From Paenibacillus sp. Soil750 (GTDB lineage: Bacteria > Bacillota > Bacilli > Paenibacillales > NBRC-103111), in NCBI RefSeq assembly GCF_001428045.1, contig NZ_LMSD01000040.1, positions 186,096-250,095 of the forward strand: DNA of 64,000 nt. The letters are read 5' to 3'. The notes beneath the pieces were generated by a model, which did not search any database, was not told where the DNA came from, and saw nothing but the letters and a program-made list of their open reading frames with translations. A program made the position numbers and the translations under genes. Shown here in pieces: positions 1-8,979 of the stretch (the stretch's first letter is position 1; every line of letters starts with the position of its first letter).

Positions 1-1180
1 AGATCTCGCGGGAGAATGGAATCATGCGATTGCCCATTTCTGGGTTCTCGGAGTTATTCTCCGCTTCTAGCATCTCCACGCCATCCTCGGGATAGTTGGT
101 GATGACGACTTTGAGCGGATTCAGCACGCCCATCGTGCGCAGCGCCTTCAACTTCAAATCCTCGCGGATGAAGTGATCCAGCATGCGAGTGTCAACAACA
201 CTGCCACCGCCGCCTTTCGATACGCCAAGCTCACGAACAAAATTGCGAATCGACTCTGGCGTCAGGCCTCTACGGCGCAAACCCGATATAGTCGGCATCC
301 GTGGATCGTCCCAACCGTCAACGGCTTTCTCATCGACGAGTTGTTTCAGCTTTCTTTTGCTCGTAACGGTATTCATTAAGGAAATACGAGCGAATTCATA
401 TTGTCTCGGCACATTCGGCATCTCACACTCACGAATCACCCAGTCGTAGAACGGACGTTGATCCTCGAACTCACTTGAACAGAGCGAGTGCGTTACACCT
501 TCGATCGCATCTTCCAGTGGGTGCGCGTACGTGTACATCGGATAGATGCACCACGTATCGCCTGTGTTATGGTGATGGGCGTGAAGAATACGATAGATGA
601 CCGGGTCTCTAAGGTTAATATTCGGTGAGGACATATCAATTTTGGCACGCAGCACACGCTCGCCGTCTTTGAACTCACCTGCACGCATACGCTCAAATAG
701 GGACAAATTTTCCTCTATCGTGCGTTCACGATACGGACTGTTTGTTCCACCTTGCGTCAGTGTTCCACGCGTTTCACGGATTTCATCAGCAGATTGGTCG
801 TCTACATAAGCCAGTCCTTTGCGAATCAAGACTAATGCTCGGCTATACATCTCTTCAAAATAGTCCGAAGCAAAGAAAAGCCCGTCCCATTTAAAGCCCA
901 GCCATGCTACGTCTTCTTTAATGGACTCCACATATTCAACATCTTCCTTGACTGGATTCGTGTCATCAAATCGAAGGTTCGTCAACCCATTGAAATCATC
1001 GGCAATTTCAAAGTTCGTGCATATCGCCTTTGCATGTCCTATATGAAGGTAACCGTTCGGCTCCGGGGGAAATCGGGTCACGACCTGACTGACTTTGCCT
1101 GATTTCAAATCTTCGTTTACAATGTTCTTAATGAAATTTGATATTGCGCTTACGTTAGCTTCAGCGTTTTTCGTTTCCAT
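1..1180 (-). CDS. glnS: Glutaminyl-tRNA synthetase, C-terminal part cut off by the window edge
   Basis: Reading the minus strand from ATG at 1180 gives an open frame that runs off base 1, about 393 codons. It charges tRNA-Gln with glutamine in the cytoplasm. The class I 'HIGH' site is seen as [16 protein letters not shown] near residue 40, and a KMSKS-like loop as TSKRKL near residue 270; both contexts are typical of the GlnRS/GluRS class. The anticodon-binding beta-barrel would lie beyond the edge. The gene is divergent from the M29 peptidase with only 84 bp between the starts, so there is no room for a T-box leader. Many Bacilli make Gln-tRNA by amidotransferase instead, so a GlnRS is a useful lineage hint. 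The assignment over GluRS rests on the [12 protein letters not shown] form, which is characteristic of GlnRS. Confidence 0.9.
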   Translation of the reverse strand, partial: METKNAEANVSAISNFIKNIVNEDLKSGKVSQVVTRFPPEPNGYLHIGHAKAICTNFEIADDFNGLTNLRFDDTNPVKEDVEYVESIKEDVAWLGFKWDGLFFASDYFEEMYSRALVLIRKGLAYVDDQSADEIRETRGTLTQGGTNSPYRERTIEENLSLFERMRAGEFKDGERVLRAKIDMSSPNINLRDPVIYRILHAHHHNTGDTWCIYPMYTYAHPLEDAIEGVTHSLCSSEFEDQRPFYDWVIRECEMPNVPRQYEFARISLMNTVTSKRKLKQLVDEKAVDGWDDPRMPTISGLRRRGLTPESIRNFVRELGVSKGGGGSVVDTRMLDHFIREDLKLKALRTMGVLNPLKVVITNYPEDGVEMLEAENNSENPEMGNRMIPFSREI

Positions 1181-1264
1181 ATGTGCCCAGCCTTTCTCCC
1201 ACGGGTTAAAGTTTTATTTTCTATCATACACTATATGGTACTCAAATATAAAGGAGACATAGAG

Positions 1265-2494
1265 ATGGAATCATTCGAGCATTACTTAGATCAATATGCA
1301 GAGCTTGCCATACGCGTCGGATTGAATGTACAAAAGGATCAAACCGTCGTCATCACAACACCGATTGCTTGTGCGGATTTCGTCCGCAAGCTGACGAAGA
1401 AAGCTTATGAAGCAGGCGCTAAAGACGTTGTAGTCGATTGGGATGACGATGAAGTGAAGGCGCTCCGCCTTAAGAACGCTTCCGAAGACACCCTGCAGAC
1501 CTACCCTATGTGGCGGGCAACTGGCATGGAGGAAATGGCGAAGGACGGCGCTGCATTCCTGTCCATTTATGCGCCTAACTCGGACTTGTTCAAGGAAGTT
1601 GCCCCTGAACGCGTCGCAATGTCCAGTAAAGCAGCAGCAACTGCACGTGCAGGCTTCCTTTCCTATATGCGCAACAACAAGGTCAATTGGTTGATGGTCT
1701 CTTATCCGACGGCAGAATGGTCAGCGAAGGTATTCCCGAATTTGAGCGAATCCGAGCGAATTACACAGCTTTGGGAGCAAATTTTCAAGCTGACACGTGT
1801 AGACAAAGCAGATCCTGTTGCGGCATGGAAAGAGCATATTGCTACATTGACCGCAAAGCAGAATATGCTGAACAAGATGAAATATAAGCAGCTGCATTTC
1901 CAATCTCCAGGAACCGACTTATACATAGAACTAGCACCTAAGCATCAATGGGTTGCTGCAGGCAGTGAGACCGACAGCGGCATTTTCTTTGTACCGAACA
2001 TTCCGACTGAGGAAGTGTTCACGATGCCAGCTCGTAACGGCACGAACGGTACAGTGCGCAGCACGCTGCCGCTGAGCTACCAAGGCTCATTGATTGATGG
2101 CTTCTCCCTAACCTTCAAGGATGGCCGCGTCGTCGAGGCAACCGCAGAAGTGGGGCAAGAAGTATTGAACAACATGCTGAATATGGATGAAGGTGCTCGT
2201 TATTTGGGTGAAGTGGCACTCGTGCCCTATGACTCGCCTATCTCACAATCAGGCCTCATCTACTACAACACACTTTTCGACGAAAATGCTTCCTGTCACG
2301 TCGCACTCGGCAATTCCTACCCGTTCACGATTGAGGGTGGAACGACGATGAGTGCCGAGGAGCTTGAGGCAAATGGCTATAACAAAAGCTTAATCCACGT
2401 GGATTTCATGATTGGTTCCAAAGATATGGCGATTGACGGGATCTTGGCAGACGGTACGCGTGAGCCCATATTCCGCAATGGGAACTGGGCATAA
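1265..2494 (+). CDS. ampS: M29-family aminopeptidase (AmpS / aminopeptidase T type)
   Basis: A 409-residue cytoplasmic metallo-aminopeptidase that removes N-terminal residues from peptides. The start is ATG 1265, 9 bp after AAAGGAG; an upstream in-frame start at 1181 has no ribosome site. The whole chain matches the M29 pattern: an N-terminal domain with YAELAIRVGLNVQKDQ, then a C-terminal half with the metal-ligand regions PTEEVFTMP, LGEVALVPYDSPIS and HVALGNSYP, and the end IHVDFMIGSKDM. The length equals that of Bacillus AmpS (about 410). It is a single gene, divergent from glnS, ending at a bidirectional hairpin terminator. The substrate range of M29 enzymes is broad, so no specific role can be given. 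Confidence 0.9.
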   Translation: MESFEHYLDQYAELAIRVGLNVQKDQTVVITTPIACADFVRKLTKKAYEAGAKDVVVDWDDDEVKALRLKNASEDTLQTYPMWRATGMEEMAKDGAAFLSIYAPNSDLFKEVAPERVAMSSKAAATARAGFLSYMRNNKVNWLMVSYPTAEWSAKVFPNLSESERITQLWEQIFKLTRVDKADPVAAWKEHIATLTAKQNMLNKMKYKQLHFQSPGTDLYIELAPKHQWVAAGSETDSGIFFVPNIPTEEVFTMPARNGTNGTVRSTLPLSYQGSLIDGFSLTFKDGRVVEATAEVGQEVLNNMLNMDEGARYLGEVALVPYDSPISQSGLIYYNTLFDENASCHVALGNSYPFTIEGGTTMSAEELEANGYNKSLIHVDFMIGSKDMAIDGILADGTREPIFRNGNWA

Positions 2495-2508
2495 GACCCG
2501 TACAACAA

Positions 2509-2558
2509 TAAAGACCGCTCCTACGTGGAAACTAATTTCCATGTATGGGCGGTCTTTC
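2509..2558. terminator. Bidirectional intrinsic terminator
   Basis: AAAGACCGCTC at the left pairs with GGGCGGTCTTT at the right, with an inner GTGGAAA/TTTCCAT helix. A-rich and T-rich flanks lie on both sides. It sits between the convergent M29 peptidase and the secreted protein gene and probably serves both. Confidence 0.8.
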
Positions 2559-2564
2559 TCGCAT

Positions 2565-3425
2565 CTAGTCCTCGTCTTCTGGACTCGGTGCACGCACCAT
2601 GCCGGTCGTCAAGGTTTGCGTAACAGCCGCTTTCTTCAGCTTCCATTGGCCTTTGTGCCATTTCCACACCGAAGTGACATAGCCTAGTGTGTCCGCATTC
2701 GAGATACCTGTGATGCGCTGAACACCTTTCAGTTCACAGTAGCCATCCCGATCCACATCGACGGGCTTCAACAGGCTGTATGCATCTACATTAACAATGA
2801 TTGGCTTCACAATTTTCCCTTGATTGTAAATGCCAAATTGCTCGTAAGCCTCCTTGCGATCCGCAATATCGAGGGTGAAGGATTTGCCGGTCTCCTCGAT
2901 TTTCATCTTCACCTTATAATTATTCTTAAAGGTCGCTTTGACATGCAGCGGTTCCGGCATCGGGATTGCGGTGGGCACGTTATTTTTGAGCGAATAGATA
3001 TAATTCGAGGTAAACCCGCCACTGCCGCCGGTATCAGAGGTTACATAGATCTGAGGCAGATTGTCATGGATAAAATCACAAAAATCCATCTTCGGATTAT
3101 AACCGCCTTCTAGCGGAATCACGACCTGCGCCTGACCTTGTCCGGTGACGGAGATAAACAGCTTGTCATAATAAGGACTGTTCAGGTCCGATTTCAGACC
3201 GACAAGGGAGACCATCTCCAATTTACCGTCGCCTGTGACATCAATTTCACGCGTCTGGATGAGCTGACCTTGCCCACTCTGTGGAGGTGTTAGTTGTGAG
3301 GGGGGCGGAGGTACCTCTTGTGTAAAGGCCTCTGCCGATCCACCAAAGCTTAAAGCGCCACTCAAGAGCAGACCCATCGCTGCTACGCGCAGTGGGATTG
3401 TAAAACTTTTTCTAAACCGAGACAT
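2565..3425 (-). CDS. Secreted protein of unknown function, VCBS/FG-GAP-like
   Basis: A 286-residue exported protein. I chose ATG 3425 because GATGGGAAG lies 8 bp upstream; an in-frame GTG at 3434 would place the ribosome site inside the gene. The N-terminus has basic residues, a hydrophobic stretch and an AEA cleavage-like site (signal peptide, residues 1 to about 32), then a Pro/Gln-rich linker (PPPPSQLTPPQSGQGQ). Two segments, EIDVTGDGKLEM and PVDVDRDGYCEL, have the Asp-rich D-x-D-x-D-G calcium-loop form seen in VCBS/FG-GAP-type repeats. No catalytic motif is recognised. It stands alone between the terminator and the amidase. A surface or spore-coat-associated role is possible but unsupported. 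Confidence 0.75.
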   Translation of the reverse strand: MSRFRKSFTIPLRVAAMGLLLSGALSFGGSAEAFTQEVPPPPSQLTPPQSGQGQLIQTREIDVTGDGKLEMVSLVGLKSDLNSPYYDKLFISVTGQGQAQVVIPLEGGYNPKMDFCDFIHDNLPQIYVTSDTGGSGGFTSNYIYSLKNNVPTAIPMPEPLHVKATFKNNYKVKMKIEETGKSFTLDIADRKEAYEQFGIYNQGKIVKPIIVNVDAYSLLKPVDVDRDGYCELKGVQRITGISNADTLGYVTSVWKWHKGQWKLKKAAVTQTLTTGMVRAPSPEDED

Positions 3426-3499
3426 TGTTCGCACTTCCCATCATGGAATTGAATTCGGTTTATTATTCCAAATTTTCCATTGCGGTATGCGGAAAGTAA

Positions 3500-4945
3500 C
3501 TACAAAAGAGGCGGTCTGCGATAATGCGTCGCCTGCTCGAACGCATACGCAAGCTTAATCAACGTCGGCTCACTGAATGCTCCGGCTGCAAACATGACGC
3601 CCATTGGCCCTTTGCTTGTGTACCCAGCGGGTACAATCAGCAGTGGATAGCCTGCCCTGGCGGCAATATCCTCGCCTTCATCTTTGGGAAAAAACAATGC
3701 ATCGAGTTGATACGTGTGAAGGGCATGATCGATCCCTTGTGCTCGTGTGAGCTCTTGATATCTATGTAGACTCGTCAAATAAGTCTCTTCCGTAAGCGTC
3801 CCGTTGGCATCCTCTGACCATATCAGCGTGTCCTGCCCATAGACCAGCGCCTTTTCCGGATGCTGTTCATTGAATGCAATAATCTCATGTAAGGAATGCA
3901 CAGGTGTCCTGGACGGATCTAGCTTGGCCAGGTAGGCGTTTAGATCCCTTTTGAATTCGTAGAGAAGCACATCGTAGTTCCAAACAGCATCTTGGCAAGG
4001 AAGCACCACATCATCTATGACAATCGCACCTTCGTCGCGCAATACTTGAATGGCCTGCACGGCAAGCTGCCGTTCTTCCTCATCCAACTGCCCATAATAC
4101 CAACGTGGAATCCCTATTCTGGCTTGATGGAGCCCTCGACGATTGAGAAAAAGGGTATAATCACGATGGCCCTGACCGTCGCTAGCTATACTATGTGCAT
4201 CTGCTGCATCTACACCTGTCATGGCGCCGAGCAGCACTGCCGCATCACTCACGGAGCGCGTCATCGGACCTGGTGTATCTTGACTGCTGGCAAGCGGAAT
4301 TATGCCCGAGCGACTTAGCAGGCCAACCGTTGGCTTCAAGCCGACAAGACTGTTATGGCCCGCTGGATTGACGATAGATCCGGACGTTTCCGTACCAATG
4401 GCTCCCACAGCAAAATGAGCTGCAACCGCCGCACCAGATCCCGAACTGGAGCCTCCAACTTCATAAATACCAGGCCCATACGGATTTAACACCTGTCCGC
4501 CTCTTGAGCTATAACCGGATGGCATCGCCACCGCCATGAAATTGGCCCACTCTGTCATATTCACCTTGCCAAGCAGCACCGCACCAGCGTCACGCAGCTT
4601 GGCAACGATATACGCGTCTTCTGTCGCCACATGCTCCACCAAACAAATCGACCCAGCACTCGTGTGCATCAGGTCAGCAGTCTGAATATTGTCTTTAAGT
4701 AAAATCGGAATGCCATGCAGAGGACCCCGACTCCCACTTATTGCACGTTCTCGATCTAACGATTCCGCGATCTCTATTGCATCTGGATTCAGCTCCAGCA
4801 CCGCATTAATTTTGCCATTATAGGTTTTAATTCGCTCCGTATAGTAAACAACCAAATCTACAGAGTTGATTTCCCGCCGTTCCATCGCAAGTTGAAGTGT
4901 GACAATATCTGCATTTGTCATCCATTCGTCCGAAATATGCGCCAT
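3500..4945 (-). CDS. Amidase-signature family hydrolase
   Basis: A 481-residue amidase. The signature core is clear: LLKDNIQT (catalytic Lys), GGSSSGSGAAVAAHFAVGA with the catalytic serines, then GTETSGSIVNPAGHNSLVGLKPT. These supply the Ser-cisSer-Lys triad that hydrolyses a C-N amide bond. ATG 4945 is preferred, 9 bp after AGAGGTGG; TTG codons at 4951 and 4948 are too close to that site. No signal peptide is visible, so it is probably cytoplasmic. It is not next to gatC or gatB, and its form (LMHTSAGSICL, TPGPMTRSVSDAA) resembles stand-alone amidases rather than the GatA transamidation subunit. The substrate is unknown. Confidence 0.88.
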   Translation of the reverse strand: MAHISDEWMTNADIVTLQLAMERREINSVDLVVYYTERIKTYNGKINAVLELNPDAIEIAESLDRERAISGSRGPLHGIPILLKDNIQTADLMHTSAGSICLVEHVATEDAYIVAKLRDAGAVLLGKVNMTEWANFMAVAMPSGYSSRGGQVLNPYGPGIYEVGGSSSGSGAAVAAHFAVGAIGTETSGSIVNPAGHNSLVGLKPTVGLLSRSGIIPLASSQDTPGPMTRSVSDAAVLLGAMTGVDAADAHSIASDGQGHRDYTLFLNRRGLHQARIGIPRWYYGQLDEEERQLAVQAIQVLRDEGAIVIDDVVLPCQDAVWNYDVLLYEFKRDLNAYLAKLDPSRTPVHSLHEIIAFNEQHPEKALVYGQDTLIWSEDANGTLTEETYLTSLHRYQELTRAQGIDHALHTYQLDALFFPKDEGEDIAARAGYPLLIVPAGYTSKGPMGVMFAAGAFSEPTLIKLAYAFEQATHYRRPPLL

Positions 4946-5115
4946 CAACAACCGCCACCTCTCAACTATTCATGCTACACTTATTCCCTAGGTTTTCGGG
5001 TTTACCTTCTTTGAAAACAGGGATTTCCTTGCAGCTTTCTGGGCAACAAAGGATTTTCATCTGTATAATCGAATAAAGAATGAAGAATACGACCAGAATT
5101 TATGAGGTGTTCCTT

Positions 5116-6057
5116 TTGAAAATAGATCGTTTACTCGCCATCACCATGCTGCTGCTCAATCGTCGCCGTATTAGTGCCAAAGAGCTTTCCGAGCGGTTCG
5201 AGGTATCTATGCGCACCATTTATCGGGATGTGGAGGCCATTAACCAAGCTGGCATTCCGGTTGTTTCCTATGCGGGACTCAGCGGTGGTTATGAAATCAT
5301 GGACCAATACCGGCTGGATCGTCAGTTTCTGTCCTTGGAAGAGCTGCAATCGATCATCACCGGCCTCAAAGGAATTCGCGCTTCCGTCCCCGACCAAGAA
5401 ATCAGCAATTTGCTGGATAAGGTCGGCGCACTCGTCGCCAAATCCGAGCAACCCGATGCAGCCAGGCTGGGCAACCAGCTTATTCTTGATATGAATCCAT
5501 GGAGCAGTGGGCATCAAAACACAGAGCAGCTTGCGGCTCTCCGCACCGCGATTAAGGAGACAAAACTCGTCACCTTTTCCTATATATCATCGCAAAGCGA
5601 ACCGTCCGTGCGAACTGTAGAACCTATGGGCATTGTGGTCAAAGGATTTGGCTGGTATCTGTATGGCTACTGCTTGCTGCGTGAGGATTTCCGGATTTTT
5701 CGCTTATCCCGCATGAATGGCATCGACGTGCTTTCCCAAACATTCGAACGCAAACAAGAAACGTTGGAGAAGCTTGATTACCGTCGAGGCCAAAGAGACC
5801 CCTCCACCCTCATTACGCTCGTGCTGCACGCGCAGCCGAATATTAGGGCGCAGATCGAAGACTATTTCCGACCTGAGGATGTGACCATGCAGCCCGACGG
5901 AACACTGATGATTAGAGCGACGCAGCCCGATGAACCTTGGCTGCATGGCATGCTGCTCAGCTATGGTCCAAACCTACGCATTCTAGAACCCGCGCATATC
6001 GCTGCCATCATCAAAGAAAAGGCCGAAAAAATAATCGCCCTCTATTCGAATCACTGA
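5116..6057 (+). CDS. WYL-domain transcriptional regulator (YafY type)
   Basis: A 313-residue DNA-binding regulator. The N-terminal helix-turn-helix reads RISAKELSERFEVSMRTIYRDVEAI (residues about 18-42), the DeoR-like form of this family, followed by the WYL sensor domain (RTVEPMGIVVKGFGWYLYGYC...) and a C-terminal WCX-like segment ending in an Ile/Glu/Lys-rich helix. The start TTG 5116 follows GAGGTG by 6 bp; an ATG at 5080 in the same frame has no ribosome site, and family members begin with MKIDRLLAI. It lies 211 bp upstream of a DinB-type gene on the same strand; such pairs are common in Bacilli and suggest that it controls that gene. WYL regulators usually respond to small ligands or to nucleic acid, not shown here. 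Confidence 0.87.
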   Translation: MKIDRLLAITMLLLNRRRISAKELSERFEVSMRTIYRDVEAINQAGIPVVSYAGLSGGYEIMDQYRLDRQFLSLEELQSIITGLKGIRASVPDQEISNLLDKVGALVAKSEQPDAARLGNQLILDMNPWSSGHQNTEQLAALRTAIKETKLVTFSYISSQSEPSVRTVEPMGIVVKGFGWYLYGYCLLREDFRIFRLSRMNGIDVLSQTFERKQETLEKLDYRRGQRDPSTLITLVLHAQPNIRAQIEDYFRPEDVTMQPDGTLMIRATQPDEPWLHGMLLSYGPNLRILEPAHIAAIIKEKAEKIIALYSNH

Positions 6058-6268
6058 CACTCTGTTGTCAGCATTGTTTGTCTATACTAGGAATATGAAG
6101 AGTGCGTATCAACCAAGAGCAAGCATCTTTATGAAACTCTACCCCTGCTGACGACGTATCCATACAGGAATACCATGCTAGTGATGCCAATCTTTCTGGC
6201 GACAAAACCAAAGCCCATGCTAAAGATGACAGCTTTTCTGGTGAAAAACTTTGAGGAGGACAACCCCC

Positions 6269-6769
6269 ATGATCAAAATGATTGAAGATTTTGCAACCGA
6301 ATATACCCGCGAAGCGCAAGGCACCCAGCGCGTCATGGACGTCCTGACAGATGCTTCCCTTGCTCAGAAAATCACACCTGAACTCCGTTCGCTTGGACAA
6401 GTTGCTTGGCACATCGCCACAACGATCCATGAGATGCTATCTCGCACGGGACTGACATTCGCCGCCCCTGAAGGCGAGGAGCATGCTCCCGCTTCTGCCC
6501 AAACCATCGCTGACACCTACCGCGCCTCCGCTGCCGCAGCCATTGAAGCGATTCAGACGCAATGGACCGACGCGAAGTTGTTCGAGACAAGCGATATGTA
6601 CGGCGATCAATGGCCTAACGGGCTTACACTGCGTATTCTCATCTCCCATGAAATTCACCACCGCGGTGAAATGATTGTCTTGATGCGCCAGGCTGGATTG
6701 CGCGTTCCCGATATTTACGGCCCGACGCGAGAAAGTTGGGTTGAAATGGGTATGCAGCCGTTGGTGTAG
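6269..6769 (+). CDS. DinB-family protein
   Basis: A 166-residue four-helix-bundle protein of the DinB/YfiT superfamily. Metal-ligand histidines are visible as QVAWHIATTIHEM and ISHEIHHRGEM; the H-x3-H of the last block is typical of the family, which includes thiol-dependent transferases. The start is ATG 6269, 9 bp after GAGGAGG; a TTG at 6251 overlaps that site. It follows the WYL regulator on the same strand and may be its target. Chemical function cannot be told from sequence; many members detoxify via bacillithiol or are uncharacterised. Confidence 0.82.
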   Translation: MIKMIEDFATEYTREAQGTQRVMDVLTDASLAQKITPELRSLGQVAWHIATTIHEMLSRTGLTFAAPEGEEHAPASAQTIADTYRASAAAAIEAIQTQWTDAKLFETSDMYGDQWPNGLTLRILISHEIHHRGEMIVLMRQAGLRVPDIYGPTRESWVEMGMQPLV

Positions 6770-6793
6770 GGGATGTTATTGGGTAGCTCCTTT

Positions 6794-6850
6794 GGAAGTG
6801 GGAAGTGAAAGCAAGCAGTTTCGCTGGTGGAACACCAAATCTCCACTTCC
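6794..6850 (+). terminator. Branched hairpin downstream of the DinB gene, possible terminator
   Basis: Outer arms GGAAGTGG and CCACTTCC (8 bp) enclose an inner TGGTG-gaa-CACCA hairpin and a weaker GAAAGC/GTTTC pair, followed by only TTT. The weak T-run makes termination uncertain. Confidence 0.4.
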
Positions 6851-6902
6851 TTTCGCCCATGTACTACACCCCTCTGCCCTATCGGCGGAGTTACAAATTG
6901 CA

Positions 6903-7093
6903 TATAGTTGGATTTTCTGTAGCTAATTTCAGCAGAATGAGCCTTTTTAGATGAATAACTGGATTTCCTACAGCTAATCTAAGGTATTTGATCCAGAATT
7001 GTGCCTAATGGCTGAAATAGCGGGAGTTTTTACAGGTAATCTGCGAATAGGTTGAAATTCGCTGGAATTAGCTGGAGGTTTTCCAGTTAACAC
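6903..7093. repeat. AGCTGGA dispersed repeat, copy A (four units)
   Basis: Four units start with TAGTTGG (6905), TAACTGG (6956), TAGCGGG (7018) and TAGCTGG (7069), so the spacings are 51, 62 and 51. Unit 2 reads TAACTGGATTTCCTACAGCT and unit 4 TAGCTGGAGGTTTTCCAGTT. Each is close to an inverted repeat of TAGCTG and CAGCTA. Related copies occur at 10051-10239 and 44257-44449. Confidence 0.8.
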
Positions 7094-7120
7094 AGTCGAT
7101 CGATCATCAACACAAAAAGT

Positions 7121-7165
7121 CGTCCAACAAGTCCTTATGGGCTTGTGGGCGACTTTTCTAGTTTT
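7121..7165 (-). terminator. Terminator of rpiA
   Basis: AAGTCGTCC-ACAAGTCC pairs with GGGCTTGTGGGCGACTT around a TTAT loop with one bulge. Read on the minus strand, CTTTTTG follows the stem, as expected just beyond rpiA. Confidence 0.75.
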
Positions 7166-7197
7166 GGTATGTAGTAAAGTGTAGTTTGCTTTATGGG

Positions 7198-7860
7198 CTA
7201 AACCCTCCCCACCGAACCATCCTTATACCCCACGATCACCTGGCTCGCCAATCCGATAAAAAGACCATTCTCTACTACACCGGGAATACCATTAATAGCT
7301 TGATGGAGCTCAGCAGGGCTCAGGATTCTGTCGAAGTGGCAATCGATGATATAATTCCCGTTGTCCGTCACAAACGGCTGATTGTCAACAACTCTAACGT
7401 TGGGCTCGCAGCCAAGCGCTCGGAGCTTCCGAATCGTTAGTTCATAGCCAAACTTTACAACCTCAACAGGTAGTGGAAATGCGCCAAGCTGCGCAACAAC
7501 TTTACTTTCATCCACCACAATAATCAGCTTCTTACTTGAAAAAGCGACGATTTTTTCCCGCAGCAGCGCACCTCCCCCGCCTTTGATTAAGTGCCAAGCC
7601 GAGTCGACTTCGTCGGCCCCATCTATCGTGACATCGATTTCTGAGATATCTGCAAAAGGAATAAGCGGAATGCCTAACTCCTTAGCCAAGTTCTCGGAGG
7701 CTACTGAGGTGGCAACAGCCTGAATGTGCAGGCCGTTTTGTACCCGAGCACCAATCCCTTGGATCGCCCAATAGGCCGTTGATCCCGTCCCCAAACCAAC
7801 GATCATCCCATCTTGAATTTCCGTAATAGCTAGCTCTGCTGCTGCTTTTTTCGCTTCCAT
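7198..7860 (-). CDS. rpiA: Ribose-5-phosphate isomerase A
   Basis: A 220-residue enzyme that interconverts ribose 5-phosphate and ribulose 5-phosphate in the non-oxidative pentose phosphate pathway. Family blocks are all present: GLGTGSTA (phosphate binding), TIDGADEVD (with catalytic Asp/Glu), IKGGGGALLREKIVA (with the conserved Lys and Glu) and the end GVVENGLFIGLA. The length is normal for RpiA. The start ATG 7860 has GAGGAG 9 bp upstream. It is a single gene with its own terminator, divergent from the SDR gene. Confidence 0.95.
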   Translation of the reverse strand: MEAKKAAAELAITEIQDGMIVGLGTGSTAYWAIQGIGARVQNGLHIQAVATSVASENLAKELGIPLIPFADISEIDVTIDGADEVDSAWHLIKGGGGALLREKIVAFSSKKLIIVVDESKVVAQLGAFPLPVEVVKFGYELTIRKLRALGCEPNVRVVDNQPFVTDNGNYIIDCHFDRILSPAELHQAINGIPGVVENGLFIGLASQVIVGYKDGSVGRV

Positions 7861-8026
7861 TTGTGCACGCTCCTCACTTCCACTGATTGAGTTCTATCCA
7901 GCTAGTTTAACACATAAAGGAAACCCAACGGAGTATCGTTCGAGCAGTATCGTATGCGGAGATTCTTCCCATGGGATATACTGGAATGAGAAACTTTCTT
8001 ATGTGGTAAAAAGGAGGCGATCCGCG

Positions 8027-8881
8027 ATGCACAATAAAACGGTACTCATCACCGGAGCTAACTCCGGCATGGGCCTTGCCACTACAGTGGCAGTGGCTAA
8101 GCTAGGCGCCAACGTCATCATGCTCTGCCGCAGCAAACAAAGAGGCGAGCAGGCGCTCGCAGAAGCGCGTCGCCAGAGCGGCTCTGAGCTCATCAAGCTG
8201 ATGCTCTGCGACCTCGCGTCGCTTGCGAGCATTCGCGCCTTTGCGGCGGCGTTTCTAGCCAAGCACGACGTGTTGGATGTGCTCGTGAACAACGCTGGCG
8301 TCGTCACCGTGAAGCGAAAGACCACAGCAGATGGCTTCGAGTCCATGATGGGTGTCAACCATCTCGGCCACTTTCTGCTGACCCAGCTTCTGCTGGATGC
8401 TATCATCCGCGCTCCGCAGGGGCGGATCGTCAATGTCTCCTCCGGCGCCCACAAAATCGGGCGCATCGATTGGGCCAACCCTCACCTGCAGCGAGGGTTC
8501 CGGGTCTGGAACGGATACGCCCAGTCGAAGCTGGCGAATATCTTGTTCACCCGCGAGCTTGCGAAGCGGCTCGCAGGCACTTCAGCCACGGCCAACTCGC
8601 TCCATCCAGGAGCCGTGGCCACGAACATCGGTGTCGATCGCGACACCGGGTTTGGGAAAGCCGTGCATGCGATGATGCGGCCGTTTTTCTTGACGGCGGA
8701 GCAGGGCGCAGATACGGCGGTGTTTTTGGCGACGAGCCCTGACGTGCAGACGGTCAGGGGTGAGTACTTCTACAGGCGGGCGATTGCGCCTGTTTCCGCC
8801 CGAGCGAAGGACGACGTGCTAGCTCGTCAGCTCTGGGCTTGGAGCGAGGAGCAGGTCGGACTCACCAGCGGCGAATACTAG
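8027..8881 (+). CDS. Short-chain dehydrogenase/reductase (retinol-dehydrogenase-like)
   Basis: A 284-residue classical SDR. It has TGANSGMG (NAD(P) binding, near residue 12), VNNAG, a catalytic Ser in VNVSSGAH and YAQSK supplying the Tyr-x3-Lys pair. The overall form, with HPGAVATN after the active site, matches the retinol-dehydrogenase/WWOX-like branch. The CRSK segment after the second strand suggests NADP rather than NAD. The start is ATG 8027, 9 bp after AAGGAGG; a GTG at 8003 in frame is upstream of that site. The gene is visibly richer in G+C than its flanks. The substrate cannot be inferred. Confidence 0.88.
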   Translation: MHNKTVLITGANSGMGLATTVAVAKLGANVIMLCRSKQRGEQALAEARRQSGSELIKLMLCDLASLASIRAFAAAFLAKHDVLDVLVNNAGVVTVKRKTTADGFESMMGVNHLGHFLLTQLLLDAIIRAPQGRIVNVSSGAHKIGRIDWANPHLQRGFRVWNGYAQSKLANILFTRELAKRLAGTSATANSLHPGAVATNIGVDRDTGFGKAVHAMMRPFFLTAEQGADTAVFLATSPDVQTVRGEYFYRRAIAPVSARAKDDVLARQLWAWSEEQVGLTSGEY

Positions 8882-8979
8882 ATCATCGGGCTTGCTCCCC
8901 CTGCAAACTGCGGATAGCTGACCCCATATAAGGGTACGTTATAGGGAGCATTTACCTTATGTTTGGAGTGTGACGACCC

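Larger units (their letters stand above)
6770..7197. other. Gene-free gap between convergent dinB-like and rpiA genes
   Basis: No convincing gene. It holds a branched hairpin just after the DinB gene (6794-6850), four units of the AGCTGGA dispersed repeat (6903-7093) and the rpiA terminator (7121-7165). Confidence 0.8.

Noticed and set aside
1181-1264. T-box leader for glnS
   Set aside because: Only 84 bp separate glnS from the divergent peptidase gene, and no T-box sequence (GGGTGG..) is present.
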